Notes: generated from the letters alone by a model not told the origin. DNA of 64,000 nucleotides from Holophaga sp. (GCA_016715205.1 JADKBC010000017.1:23555-87554); one strand, 5' to 3'; positions 9,297 through 18,184 are shown, counted from the first letter of the stretch. Made by a program: numbers and translations.

Positions 9297-10073
9297 CTAT
9301 TCTTTGAACGCATCCACCAGTTCCTGCTGTACCCAGAGATTCCCGGCGATCACGCTGCCGCTCTCGAACCACCCTTCGCCGCCTTCCCAGTCCGAGATGA
9401 GCCCACCGGCTTCCTGCACCAGCAAGACACCTGCGGCCATGTCCCACTTCTGCAGGCCCAGTTCGAAAAAGCCGTCATAGATGCCCGCCGCCACGTGGGC
9501 GAGATCCAGGGCCGCGCTCCCCGCCCGGCGGATGCCCTTGGCGCGGTAGAACGTCGCCTCCAGCGCCTTGGTGAAGAGCTTGAACCGCTCTCCCAGTTGA
9601 AAGGCGAAGCCTGTGGCCAGAAAGGCGCCATCCAGGCCTGACTGCTGGGAAATGGACATGGGCTGCCCGTTCCACGTGGCGCCTTCGCCGCGCGTGGCAA
9701 GAAAGAGATCTTCCCGTAGCGGATCCCACACGCAGCCCACCACTGGCCCCTGCGCGTCCCACAGGGCGACGGAAACGCACCAATGGGGAAAGCCCTGCAC
9801 GAAATTCAACGTGCCATCCAAGGGGTCCACGATCCACACCCGGCTGTTCTCGCCCGAAGCACCCGTTTCCTCGCCAAGAAAGGAATACTGCGGAAAGCGC
9901 AGGTCCAGCTCAGCCTTGATGGCGGCCTCGGAAGCCCGATCCGCATCGCTCACATAATCGTTTTTCGATTTTTCGGTGACGGTGCCGGGTTCCAGCTTGC
10001 GGAAATAGGGCACCAGCGCCCGACCTCCAGCCAGGGCGGCTGCCACGCAGGCTTCACGTTGAGCTTCGAACAT
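9297..10073 (-). CDS. Inositol monophosphatase family protein
   Basis: 258 residues, typical for the IMPase/SuhB/CysQ fold. The metal-site motifs are visible: 'FLGEETGA' (the GEE motif), 'WIVDPLDGTLNFVQGFP' (the D-P-L-D-G-T core) and, near the C-terminus, 'KWDMAAGVLLVQEAGG' (the W-D-x-A-A motif). Members hydrolyse inositol-1-phosphate, 3'-phosphoadenosine-5'-phosphate or fructose-1,6-bisphosphate; sequence alone does not decide. It is convergent with the decarboxylase gene, 46 bases apart, with no clear terminator between, and divergent from the nfu-like gene. Confidence 0.9.
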   Translation of the reverse strand: MFEAQREACVAAALAGGRALVPYFRKLEPGTVTEKSKNDYVSDADRASEAAIKAELDLRFPQYSFLGEETGASGENSRVWIVDPLDGTLNFVQGFPHWCVSVALWDAQGPVVGCVWDPLREDLFLATRGEGATWNGQPMSISQQSGLDGAFLATGFAFQLGERFKLFTKALEATFYRAKGIRRAGSAALDLAHVAAGIYDGFFELGLQKWDMAAGVLLVQEAGGLISDWEGGEGWFESGSVIAGNLWVQQELVDAFKE

Positions 10074-10168
10074 GCGAAAGCGCCTCCAGGTTCATGGCTC
10101 AGTATGGGGGGATTTCGGATGGTCAAACCTGACAGAAATGGTAAACTTTAAAGGTTCGAGGTCAGCCG

Positions 10169-10711
10169 ATGCCCAAGGTCATCAACATTGAGCCCACTCC
10201 AAATCCAGATGCGCTGAAATTCATCCTTCAGCGACCCATTCTCAAATCAGGGGTGCGTTCGTTCCGAGATTTTGCCGCTGCGGTGGGCGATCCCTTGGGC
10301 TCTTCCCTGTTTGCCCTGGGCAAGGTGACCTCCGTTTTCTACATGGATCGTTTTGTTACCGTCAACAAGGAGACCACCGCCGAGTGGAGCGATCTCATCG
10401 ACGCGGTCTGTGAAGTGGTCGAAGAGCACAACACCGAGGAAGAGGTCGGCTCCACCACGCCCGGCCTGCCTTCGGGCAGCACGGACGAAAAGTTGCTGCG
10501 CATCAATGCGGTGCTGGACCAGCAGATCCGACCTGGCCTTGCAGGCGATGGTGGAGGCGTGGAAGTCATCGATTTTGATGGCACGACTTTGCAGATCAGC
10601 TATCACGGTGCCTGTGGGTCCTGCCCCAGCGCCCAGGGCGGCACCCTGAGCTACATCGAAGGGTTGTTGCAGGATCAGGTCGATCCAGGCATTCGGGTAA
10701 TCAGCTATTGA
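10169..10711 (+). CDS. Nfu-type iron-sulfur cluster carrier (Nfu_N + NifU C-terminal domain)
   Basis: 180 residues. The N-terminal Nfu_N domain starts at once (MPKVINIEPTPNPDALKFIL). The C-terminal NifU-like domain has the cluster-binding CxxC, C149 and C152, in 'GACGSCPSAQGG'. Such proteins receive Fe-S clusters from the scaffold machinery and deliver them to apo-enzymes. GAGG lies upstream of the ATG. The A/T-rich stretch about 10138-10156 (TAAACTTTAAA) probably carries the promoter. The gene stands alone between a divergent phosphatase gene and the GAF protein gene; no isc or suf genes are nearby. Confidence 0.92.
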   Translation: MPKVINIEPTPNPDALKFILQRPILKSGVRSFRDFAAAVGDPLGSSLFALGKVTSVFYMDRFVTVNKETTAEWSDLIDAVCEVVEEHNTEEEVGSTTPGLPSGSTDEKLLRINAVLDQQIRPGLAGDGGGVEVIDFDGTTLQISYHGACGSCPSAQGGTLSYIEGLLQDQVDPGIRVISY

Positions 10712-10781
10712 AGTTTGCGGATAGCTATCCATCGGTTACCTCGTTGGGGGGTATATTTCTATCCACCCCTCGAGTCAGCCG

Positions 10782-11867
10782 ATGACCGAAACCCGCCCGA
10801 AACCGAAGCGCAGCCGCCCGCGTACCCGCAGCGGCGGAAATTCCATGAGCCACCTTCAGGCCTTGGGAGAACTGGTCGATCATGCCTTTCCGGATCCCAC
10901 GCGGCTCTTCGACCACGGGCTTGCCCTGATGGTGCAGGAGCTGGGCGTGGATCACGCCGTGATGAGTCGCCTAACGGCCCTTGGCTGGGAAGCCTTCTGG
11001 TGGGCCACCGCCCCCGGCATCGAACCGGATCTGGCCATCCACGAGCCCGCCCACAGCTTCTGCCCCCACGTGCTGGAGCACCCGGGCCGCAGCTTGATGA
11101 TCCGCGATGCGACCATCAACCCTGCCTGGAAAAACCACAGCGCCACCAAACAGCAGGGCGTGAAAGCTTATCTAGGCGCAGCCCTCAATCAATCGGGGCG
11201 GATCATGGGCGTGCTTTCGGTAACAAGCCGCAGCCCCAAACAATTCAGCCGGGCCGAAGTGGCCATGGTGAAAGCCCTGGCCAATCTTTTTGGCAAAAGC
11301 CTCGAAGTGGAGCAGCTCAAGCACGAACTCCAGATGACCCGGGATGCCCTGGATCTAACCACCGCCGTGGTGGAAGACAGTGCCCTGGAATCTCCCGCCT
11401 CCCGCCTTCCCAATCTGCACTATCTAGATATTTGGTTGAAGGCGAACCTGTTCCTGGCCCGCCGCCGGGGCGAGGCCATGGCCGTGGTGCGCTGGGCTCT
11501 CCCCCTGACTCCGAAATCCCGACGATCCCTGCAGGAAGTCTCCGAGGCACTGCGGGGCGAAGACCTGCTGGTGGATCTGGGGCAGGAAGAATTCCTGCTC
11601 CTGCTGCCGCGCACCGAGCAGGAAGGCGCCCAGATTCTTCTAGGCCGCATCCGGGAAAAACTCGGCACTGTACCCATGGGCGCCACCCTTTGGAGCCCTT
11701 TGCACCGCATCGACCGGGATGATTTCACCCTCAAACGGGCCACCAAACGTGCCGCTCTGGCGCTGCATCGCAGCGCAGAAACGCGCACTGCCGCAGAAGC
11801 AAAGATCGTGTGGGACATCCTAGTCGTGAATCCCGACGAATTGGCTGATATTACAAATCCCTGGTGA
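10782..11867 (+). CDS. GAF domain protein with degenerate GGDEF-like C-terminal domain
   Basis: 361 residues. After a basic, disordered-looking start (RPKPKRSRPRTRSGG) comes a GAF domain at about residues 25-175 (ALMVQELGVDHAVMSRL; VKAYLGAALNQSGRIMGVLS). The second half (about 205-355) follows the outline of a diguanylate cyclase domain, but the signature is replaced: 'GEDLLVDLGQEEFLLLLPRT' stands where R-x-G-D...GGDEF-x-x-LLP would be. Cyclase activity is therefore unlikely; an effector or sensor role is inference. A second start, MSHLQ at 10845, has a comparable upstream signal. The ligand is unknown. Confidence 0.72.
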   Translation: MTETRPKPKRSRPRTRSGGNSMSHLQALGELVDHAFPDPTRLFDHGLALMVQELGVDHAVMSRLTALGWEAFWWATAPGIEPDLAIHEPAHSFCPHVLEHPGRSLMIRDATINPAWKNHSATKQQGVKAYLGAALNQSGRIMGVLSVTSRSPKQFSRAEVAMVKALANLFGKSLEVEQLKHELQMTRDALDLTTAVVEDSALESPASRLPNLHYLDIWLKANLFLARRRGEAMAVVRWALPLTPKSRRSLQEVSEALRGEDLLVDLGQEEFLLLLPRTEQEGAQILLGRIREKLGTVPMGATLWSPLHRIDRDDFTLKRATKRAALALHRSAETRTAAEAKIVWDILVVNPDELADITNPW

Positions 11868-11910
11868 ACGCCCCCACCCCCTGCGTGCATCGAAGAACCG
11901 GAGGCTAGAT

Positions 11911-13971
11911 TTGGAAACACCCATGCTTGACACCACCATGCCCCTGGAAACACAGCCCGACTTGATGCCGGATGCTACGGAACTGAAGCGTTGGTACGGG
12001 CTCATGCACATGGGTCGGGTGTTGGACGACAAGGCTCCCAACTATTTAAAGCAGGCTATTGGCTGGTCCTATCACGCCCCATGCGCCGGTCATGACGGTA
12101 TTCAGTTGGCCTTGGGCCTCAGCTTCCGTGCCGGGCAGGATTTTCTGTTTCCCTACTACCGCGACATGCTCACCTGTCTGGCCGCGGGTCTGACGCCTCT
12201 GGAAATCATCCTGAACGGCATTTCCAAACGCGACGATGTGGCTGGCGGCGGGCGCCACATGTCCAACCATTTTGCGAAGCCCGAAATCGGCATCCAGAAC
12301 GTTTCCAGCCTCACGGGAAACCATGTGCAGCACGCTGCTGGCCTGGCTCGAGCGGCCAAGTATTACCAGAGCAATGCCATCACCTTCAGCAGCCAGGGGG
12401 AATCCAGCCTCTCCGAAGGCTACTGCTACGAGGCCATCGTGGGCGCGGACCGGGAAAAGTTGCCGGTGGTGTTCGTGGTGCAGGACAACGGCTATGGCAT
12501 TTCCGTGCCCAAGTGCGATCAGGCCGCCAACGAACAACTCTGCGACACCTTTTCCGGCCTGCCCAACCTCCGCATTTTCAAATGCGACGGGCTGGATGTG
12601 ATGGATAGCCTGCGCGCCATGCGCGCGGGTATCGCCCATGCACGCTCCGGGGCAGGCCCTGCCATGGTCTACGCCATGTGCGTTCGCATCGGTTCCCATT
12701 CCAACTCCGATCGCCATGATTGGTACCGGGATGAAATGGAATTGGCTGCGGCCAAGGCCAAGGACCCACTGCCGCGATTCCGCGATTTCTGTCTGCAACA
12801 GGGTCTGCCTGAAACAGAGCTGAAGGCCTTGGAACTTGAGAATCTGGCTCGGTACAACGAGGCCTCAGAAACGGCGATCAAGTCCGCAGACCCCGATCCC
12901 GCTACCATTTTCGACTACGTGCTCCCCGAGCCTTGGGTCAGTGAGAAATACCCCGAAGGCCTGCACACGGAAGACGGCGAAGCCGTCACCCTGCTGCATG
13001 CCCTGAACCACACCCTCAAGGAAGAGTTCCGCCACAACCCCGACACCTTCATCTGGGGCCAGGATATGGCCAACAAGGAGAAGGGCGGCATCTTCAACGT
13101 TTCAAAGGGCATGCAAGCGGAGTTCGGCAAAGCGCGCGTCTTCAATGCACCCATTGCAGAAGATTTCATCGTGGGCACTGCCAACGGCTTTTCCCGCTTC
13201 AACGACAAGATTCGTGTGGTAGTGGAAGGCGCTGAGTTTGCCGACTACATCTGGCCCGCTGCCGAGCAGATCGTGGAATGCAGTCACGATTATTGGCGCA
13301 CCAACGGACAATTCAGTCCCAACATCACCATCCGCCTGGCCAGTGGCGGCTACATCGGGGGCGGTCTCTACCACAGCCAGAACGTGGAAGGCTGGCTCAC
13401 CACGCTGCCTGGCATTCGCGTGGTGGTTCCCGCCTTCGCCGATGATGCGGCGGGCCTGCTGCGCACGGCCATGCGTTCCCGGGGCACCACCCTCTATTTG
13501 GAGCCCAAATTTCTCTACAACTCCGCCATGGCCAAAACCCACATCCCTGCTGAATTTGCGGTCCCCTTCGGCAAGGCCAAGATTCGACGCGCGGGGAAGC
13601 ACCTGACGATCCTGGCCTACGGCACACCGGTGCATTTCGCGCTGGAAACGGCCACCAAACTGGCCAAGGAAGGCGTCGAAGTGGAAGTGGTCGATCTGCG
13701 CAGCCTGTTGCCCCTGGACACGGAAACGATTTTCGCCAGCGTCAAGAAGACCCACCGCGTGCTCGTAGCTCATGAGGACAAGGTCTTCGGCGGATTCGGC
13801 GGCGAGTTGGCCGCCCAGGTATCCAAAGAATGCTTCGCCTGGCTCGATGCGCCGGTGGAACGGGTGGGCTCAACGTTCACGCCCGTGGGCTTCAACCGCA
13901 TCCTGGAACGCGCGATTCTGCCCAATACCGAAAAGGTTTTGGCCGCCGCCCGGAGCGTATTGGCGTTCTGA
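11911..13971 (+). CDS. Fused alpha/beta E1 component of a 2-oxoacid dehydrogenase complex
   Basis: 686 residues beginning with TTG at 11911, chosen because GGAGG (11900-11904) is correctly spaced for it and too far from ATG 11923. Residues about 25-330 form the E1-alpha, thiamine-diphosphate half ('VVFVVQDNGYGISVP'). Residues about 350-686 form the E1-beta transketolase-like half (GIFNVSKGMQAEFG; GFGGELAAQV). Together they decarboxylate a 2-oxoacid and acylate the E2 lipoyl group. The metal/TPP motif reads 'SSQGESSLSEG' instead of the usual GDG or GEG form. The substrate (branched-chain 2-oxoacid or pyruvate) is not determined. A matching E2 gene lies at 34961; no E3 gene is seen. Confidence 0.88.
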   Translation: METPMLDTTMPLETQPDLMPDATELKRWYGLMHMGRVLDDKAPNYLKQAIGWSYHAPCAGHDGIQLALGLSFRAGQDFLFPYYRDMLTCLAAGLTPLEIILNGISKRDDVAGGGRHMSNHFAKPEIGIQNVSSLTGNHVQHAAGLARAAKYYQSNAITFSSQGESSLSEGYCYEAIVGADREKLPVVFVVQDNGYGISVPKCDQAANEQLCDTFSGLPNLRIFKCDGLDVMDSLRAMRAGIAHARSGAGPAMVYAMCVRIGSHSNSDRHDWYRDEMELAAAKAKDPLPRFRDFCLQQGLPETELKALELENLARYNEASETAIKSADPDPATIFDYVLPEPWVSEKYPEGLHTEDGEAVTLLHALNHTLKEEFRHNPDTFIWGQDMANKEKGGIFNVSKGMQAEFGKARVFNAPIAEDFIVGTANGFSRFNDKIRVVVEGAEFADYIWPAAEQIVECSHDYWRTNGQFSPNITIRLASGGYIGGGLYHSQNVEGWLTTLPGIRVVVPAFADDAAGLLRTAMRSRGTTLYLEPKFLYNSAMAKTHIPAEFAVPFGKAKIRRAGKHLTILAYGTPVHFALETATKLAKEGVEVEVVDLRSLLPLDTETIFASVKKTHRVLVAHEDKVFGGFGGELAAQVSKECFAWLDAPVERVGSTFTPVGFNRILERAILPNTEKVLAAARSVLAF

Positions 13972-13988
13972 ACTGATAACCTTTGGGA

Positions 13989-15224
13989 ATGCGCCTACTC
14001 CTTGTGGAGGATAAAGACAGTTTCCGGCGCCTGCTGATCCAGGCGCTGGCGGATTCCCCCTGGGAAGTTACCGCAGTGGGCGATTCCGCCGAGGCTCTCG
14101 CCGCCTTGCAGGGCGCTGGCTTCGAGGTCATGGTGACGGATCTCCGCCTCCCCGGTTTCAGTGGTCTGGAACTGCTTAAGCGCGCCAAGCGCCTGCAACC
14201 TGCCCTACGGGTGGTGCTTATGAGCGCCTTTGGCGAACCCCACGACATCGTGGAGGCCATGCGCTGGGGGGCTGAGGATTTCCTGCCCAAGCCCTTTGAT
14301 CTCGACCGGTTTTTGGATGTGCTGGAACGACTGCGAGCCCTAGTGGGCGCCCCTCCGCCGGATCCGCGGGAGCCCTGGATCGCTCAAAGCCCTTCCCTGA
14401 AAGCCTTGAATGAAGGGCTTGCCCGTGCCGCGGAATCCGGGGCACCGGTGCTGTTCCTGGGGGAACGGGGGGCGGGGAAAACCCGCGCGGCGCGCAGGCT
14501 CCACAGCCTTCGCCATCCCGGCGCACCCTTTCTCCTTCTCGCACCCGAAGCCCTGGATGCGGAGGCCCTGGCCCCCCGGCGCCTGGCCCTCCTGAAGGGA
14601 GGAAGCATTTTCCTCCCGGATCTGGAATGTCTGACGGAATCCGCCCTTTCAGATCTCCTGCAAGCCATGGAAAGCCCAGAGGGGCGGGCCATTTGCTGGT
14701 CGGGCAGCGCCCGTCAGGCTTCGGATTTGCCCGATCGCCTCAGGGAACGGATTGGGGTCCTCTGCTTCCCGTTGTTGCCGCTGCGGGAGCGCCGAGAGGA
14801 CATTCTGCCCCTTTTCCGCGCCTTCCTTGAGGCTGGCGCCCGGCAGCAGGGCCGACAGTTGCCCTTGATTGAACACAACGCCGAGCGTGAGTTGTTGAAG
14901 CGGGATTGGGCCGGCAATGCCCGGGAACTCGCCTGGTCCGTGGCCATGGCGCTCCGGGCCCAGGAGGGCGCCATTCTCAGCCCCCTGCCCCATGTGGCGG
15001 TCGGAGCGGGCGATTCACCCTTGGGCCTACCCTGGCCTGCCCCAGCCTCCCTGGAAGCCATGCTGATGGCCATCGAAAAAGCCGCAGAGGCCCCGCTTCT
15101 GCGACGTGCCCTGGCCACTCAGGGTGGTGACTTGGCAGCCACAGCCACAGCCCTGGGGATCACACCCCGCACCCTTTCCCAGCGGCTGCGGGACCACCAT
15201 ATTTCCATTGAGGAACGCCCATGA
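13989..15224 (+). CDS. NtrC-like response regulator with degenerate AAA+ domain
   Basis: 411 residues. The receiver domain (MRLLLVEDKDSF; Asp in 'VMVTDLRLPGFSG'; Lys in 'FLPKPFDLD') is intact. The AAA+ domain keeps a Walker A-like 'GERGAGKT' but lacks the sigma-54 contact motif GAFTGA, and the Walker B position reads 'GGSIFLPDLE' rather than the usual L-F-L-D-E. A Fis-type helix-turn-helix closes the protein (LAATATALGITPRTLSQRL). It should bind DNA but probably cannot remodel sigma-54 polymerase. ATG 13989 is preferred over TTG 13983. Its stop overlaps the MoxR start (ATGA). Confidence 0.85.
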   Translation: MRLLLVEDKDSFRRLLIQALADSPWEVTAVGDSAEALAALQGAGFEVMVTDLRLPGFSGLELLKRAKRLQPALRVVLMSAFGEPHDIVEAMRWGAEDFLPKPFDLDRFLDVLERLRALVGAPPPDPREPWIAQSPSLKALNEGLARAAESGAPVLFLGERGAGKTRAARRLHSLRHPGAPFLLLAPEALDAEALAPRRLALLKGGSIFLPDLECLTESALSDLLQAMESPEGRAICWSGSARQASDLPDRLRERIGVLCFPLLPLRERREDILPLFRAFLEAGARQQGRQLPLIEHNAERELLKRDWAGNARELAWSVAMALRAQEGAILSPLPHVAVGAGDSPLGLPWPAPASLEAMLMAIEKAAEAPLLRRALATQGGDLAATATALGITPRTLSQRLRDHHISIEERP

Positions 15225-16168
15225 CCCCTGCCTCTGCGCCGGAAGCCCTGAAGGCCGGGGCCCATGCGGGCATCCTGGCCTTGTCCCGAATCATCGTGGG
15301 CAAGCCCACCCAGGTGCGCCGGGCCGTCGCGGTGCTCCTCTCGGGAGGCCACCTCCTTCTGGAGGATCTGCCCGGCGTCGGGAAAACCACTCTGGCCAAG
15401 GGGCTCAGCCGCCTGATGGGAGGCAACTATCAGCGCATTCAAGGAACCAATGATCTGTTGCCCTCGGATCTGCTGGGGGTGAATCTCTGGGACGCTGCCA
15501 ACCAAGCCTTCCGCTTTCATCCCGGCCCTGTGTTCACCAATGTGTTGCTGCTCGACGAACTCAATCGCATTGGTCCCAAAACCCAGAGCGCCCTCCTTGA
15601 AGTGATGGTGGAAGGGCAGGTGACCATGGATCGTGCCCTTTATCCGCTGCCCGATCCCTTTTTCGTCATCGCCACCCAGAATCCAATGGACCATTCGGGC
15701 ACCTTTCCATTGCCGGAAAGCCAGCTCGATCGCTTTGCCTGCGTCGTTCACCTTGGCTATCCCGATCCAGGTGCCGAACGCCAGGTGCTCCTTGGACAGG
15801 CGGGGGCAGAACGGCTTGGCCAAATCAGCCCGGCCATGACAATTGTCGACTGGTGCGCCGCCCGCCAGGGAGTGAAAGCCCTGCGGGTTTCTGAGGCGGT
15901 ACTGGACTATCTGGAACGGATCGTGGCCAGGATTCGCAAGGAGGGTGGTTTCTGTTCCACCCGAGCGGCCAGCCATTGGCTGAATCTTGCCAAGGCCGAA
16001 GCATGGCTTTCGGATCGAGATTTTGTCACTCCTGATGATCTCCAAAGCACCCTGGGGGATGCCATGGCCCACCGGGGCAGCATGGACGAACGCCGCCTGA
16101 ACCGTGAAGAACGGCGCGAGCAGCTTGCCCGCATTCTCGCAGAGCTCCCGGTGGGGTGGCGGGCATGA
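15221..16168 (+). CDS. MoxR-family AAA+ ATPase
   Basis: 315 residues, a typical MoxR (AAA_3 + lid) protein: Walker A 'LPGVGKTTLAKGL', Walker B 'VLLLDELNRIGPKTQSALLE', sensor-1 'FFVIATQNPMDHSGTFPLPE', and 'ESQLDRFA' containing the arginine finger region. MoxR ATPases act as chaperones, usually with von Willebrand A and DUF58 proteins encoded next to them; neither is present here. Instead it sits between a degenerate regulator (4-base overlap upstream) and a RodZ-like protein (4-base overlap downstream). The client is unknown. Confidence 0.92.
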   Translation: MTPASAPEALKAGAHAGILALSRIIVGKPTQVRRAVAVLLSGGHLLLEDLPGVGKTTLAKGLSRLMGGNYQRIQGTNDLLPSDLLGVNLWDAANQAFRFHPGPVFTNVLLLDELNRIGPKTQSALLEVMVEGQVTMDRALYPLPDPFFVIATQNPMDHSGTFPLPESQLDRFACVVHLGYPDPGAERQVLLGQAGAERLGQISPAMTIVDWCAARQGVKALRVSEAVLDYLERIVARIRKEGGFCSTRAASHWLNLAKAEAWLSDRDFVTPDDLQSTLGDAMAHRGSMDERRLNREERREQLARILAELPVGWRA

Positions 16169-16977
16169 CCCAGGACCTCGACCAGACCAGCCTGGGCGCA
16201 ATCCTCCGGGGTGCCCGCGTGGCCAAAGGTCTGAGTCAGCAAAACCTCGCCCAAGATCTGCGCATGCCCGTGCATCTATTGGCGGCCATTGAAGCCGATG
16301 ACTGGCCCCGGGTTCCCCCTGGCCGAGAACGGCCCCTGGCGCGGCGCATTGCCTTGCATGTGGGGCTGGATCTGGAAAGCTGTGTCGAGGCCTGGAATCA
16401 GGTGCCTGGGGCACTTGCTCAGGAGGCCCCGGACCCTAAGCGTGAACGGTTGGAGCGCATTCTCACCGGCGTTCTGACGGCGGGAAGCGTGGCACTGCTG
16501 CTGTGGCTCGTGGTGCCCGGTCGCGGCATCAAGGGCGAAGATTCCCGATCAGAAAGCCATGCACCCGCCAGTGTCGGAACCGCCTGGGTGCCACGTACCT
16601 CCACCTCGGTCTACCCGGTACTGGGCGAAGTGCTGCCAGAGGCGCCCATCAATGCGGATGGAATTCTGGTCAACCTGCGTGCCCTGGACACCTGCACCGG
16701 CAAAATTGCCGCCAATGGCCTGGAGACCATCCAGACGCTGCGCGTTTCCGAACCCTGGACCCTGCGGGTGAAAGGACCGTTCACCCTTGCCCTGGATAAT
16801 GCCGGTGTGGTCACCCTGGAGGTGGCTGGTCGGCGCATCCTCCATGGCGTTGCCGTGGGTGAGCCCTGGACCGGACGTTTTGACGACGAAGGGCGCTGGA
16901 TTCTTCCCGAAGACTTGGCACCCAAGGTCCCGCTGCACATCCCCCAGTCTGAAACCGAAGCCCCCACCGAGGAATGA
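16165..16977 (+). CDS. RodZ-like protein: cytoplasmic HTH, single TM, periplasmic DUF4115-like domain
   Basis: 270 residues. The N-terminal helix-turn-helix of the HTH_25/RodZ type (LGAILRGARVAKGLSQQNLA) is followed by a basic stretch, one TM helix at about 94-114 (TAGSVALLLWLVV), a flexible Ser/Thr/Pro-rich linker and a periplasmic beta domain like DUF4115 (about 160-250). RodZ links MreB to the envelope and controls cell shape; a role in shape or polarity is inference. The start is the ATG overlapping the moxR stop; a GTG 9 bases earlier is an alternative. The next gene starts 1 base after its stop. Confidence 0.8.
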   Translation: MTQDLDQTSLGAILRGARVAKGLSQQNLAQDLRMPVHLLAAIEADDWPRVPPGRERPLARRIALHVGLDLESCVEAWNQVPGALAQEAPDPKRERLERILTGVLTAGSVALLLWLVVPGRGIKGEDSRSESHAPASVGTAWVPRTSTSVYPVLGEVLPEAPINADGILVNLRALDTCTGKIAANGLETIQTLRVSEPWTLRVKGPFTLALDNAGVVTLEVAGRRILHGVAVGEPWTGRFDDEGRWILPEDLAPKVPLHIPQSETEAPTEE

Positions 16978-16978
16978 C

Positions 16979-18064
16979 ATGCATCCGATTGTGGCGCAAT
17001 TCATTGCGGGAACGCTCGCAGCACCCATGGCGCAAACCCTGGTGGGCGGCGGGCTGCCACTGCCTCCGCTGGATATCCTTCAGGCCCTGAGCCACGCCGT
17101 ATTTGCGAACACGCCCTACGAAGAAAAGGCCCAGGCAACTCTGGCCGAAATGCCAGAAAACATGCTGATGAATGCCATCATCGGCCCCGTGGAGCCCCCG
17201 GATCCACTGGGTTTGATCCTCTCCTATCGCAAAGAACCAGCCCTGTTGGAAACGGCGCTGCTTCATGAAAGCCTCCATGCGGACTGGATGGAACGGGTGA
17301 TTCCTTTCCTCCCGGGTTCCATGTTGGAAATTCCCCTCAACAACCAGGTGTTTTGGATCGAACGGCCCAAGATCCTGGACCTGATCGAAGAACATCCGGA
17401 TGCCGTCTACAACGTCAAGCGGAAGATCCAGGAATTCCGGCGGGATGTGCTCTCTCAGATCACGCCCGAGGTGGCCAAGGATCGTCTTGAAATCATCAAT
17501 GATGTGGAGGCCGGAAAGCTGGATAAGGCTTGGGCGGAGCTGCCGCTGCCCGTGCACAGCGACGAGGATGACACCCCCGAAACCGAAGCGGCCCGTGCCG
17601 AGCGCCTGCTAAGCCCCATCATTGACGATGAAGGCCAGGAGATCTCCCTCACCCTCACGCAGCGCGTCATGAAGCTGCGCACCAACCAGAAGATCATGCT
17701 GGCGCAGAAAGGCGGCAAGGAAGAGCGCACCCTGCTGATCCGCGAATCCAACCGGCTGATCCAGACCGCCGTGATCCGCAACGGCCGCATCACCGAAGGC
17801 GAGGTGGGCTACATCGCCCAGATGCGGACTGTGCAGGATGAAGTGTTGCGGATCATTTCCCAGAACCGGGACTGGATGAAGAAATACACCATCGTGAGAA
17901 ACCTGGTGCAAAACCCGCGAACTCCCATCGCCATCTCCCTGAACTTGCTGAAACGCATCAACGACTTCGATATGAAGATGATGGTGAAGGATCGCAACGT
18001 GGCGGAACTGCTGCGCCGGGAAGCCAAGCGCATCATCGAGAACAAGCGGGATGGCAAGGGCTAG
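16979..18064 (+). CDS. Conserved helical protein of unknown function
   Basis: 361 residues starting at an ATG with GAGGA upstream, 1 base after the RodZ-like stop. I do not recognise a named family. The first 75 residues are hydrophobic and Pro/Leu-rich but have no clear TM segment. Residues about 85-230 are acidic. The C-terminal 130 residues form a dense, basic, regularly spaced set of helices (VMKLRTNQKIMLAQKG; LVQNPRTPIAISLNLLKRIN; ELLRREAKRIIENKR) resembling HEAT/DUF2336-type repeats. Being last in the regulator-moxR-rodZ operon suggests a part in the same cytoplasmic assembly. No catalytic motif is visible. Confidence 0.75.
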   Translation: MHPIVAQFIAGTLAAPMAQTLVGGGLPLPPLDILQALSHAVFANTPYEEKAQATLAEMPENMLMNAIIGPVEPPDPLGLILSYRKEPALLETALLHESLHADWMERVIPFLPGSMLEIPLNNQVFWIERPKILDLIEEHPDAVYNVKRKIQEFRRDVLSQITPEVAKDRLEIINDVEAGKLDKAWAELPLPVHSDEDDTPETEAARAERLLSPIIDDEGQEISLTLTQRVMKLRTNQKIMLAQKGGKEERTLLIRESNRLIQTAVIRNGRITEGEVGYIAQMRTVQDEVLRIISQNRDWMKKYTIVRNLVQNPRTPIAISLNLLKRINDFDMKMMVKDRNVAELLRREAKRIIENKRDGKG

Positions 18065-18155
18065 CCGAGGCCATTACCACCGTCGTTTCCATTCATGTTG
18101 CACAAATATTTCAGCATTGGAATGAAACCGCGATTCTCAAGGGCACCTTTGAAAT

Positions 18156-18184
18156 CCGCAGGGAGATCTCCTCAACCCCTGCGG
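18156..18184 (+). terminator. Hairpin downstream of the moxR-rodZ operon (possible terminator)
   Basis: CCGCAGGG (18156-18163) and CCCTGCGG (18177-18184) form an 8-base-pair stem with a 13-base loop in the gap after the conserved helical protein. No U-tract follows, so intrinsic termination is uncertain. It lies just ahead of the promoter for the next gene. Confidence 0.35.

Noticed and set aside
15119..16414. A 431-residue minus-strand frame.
   Set aside because: Antisense to the MoxR and RodZ-like genes, with no recognisable motif.
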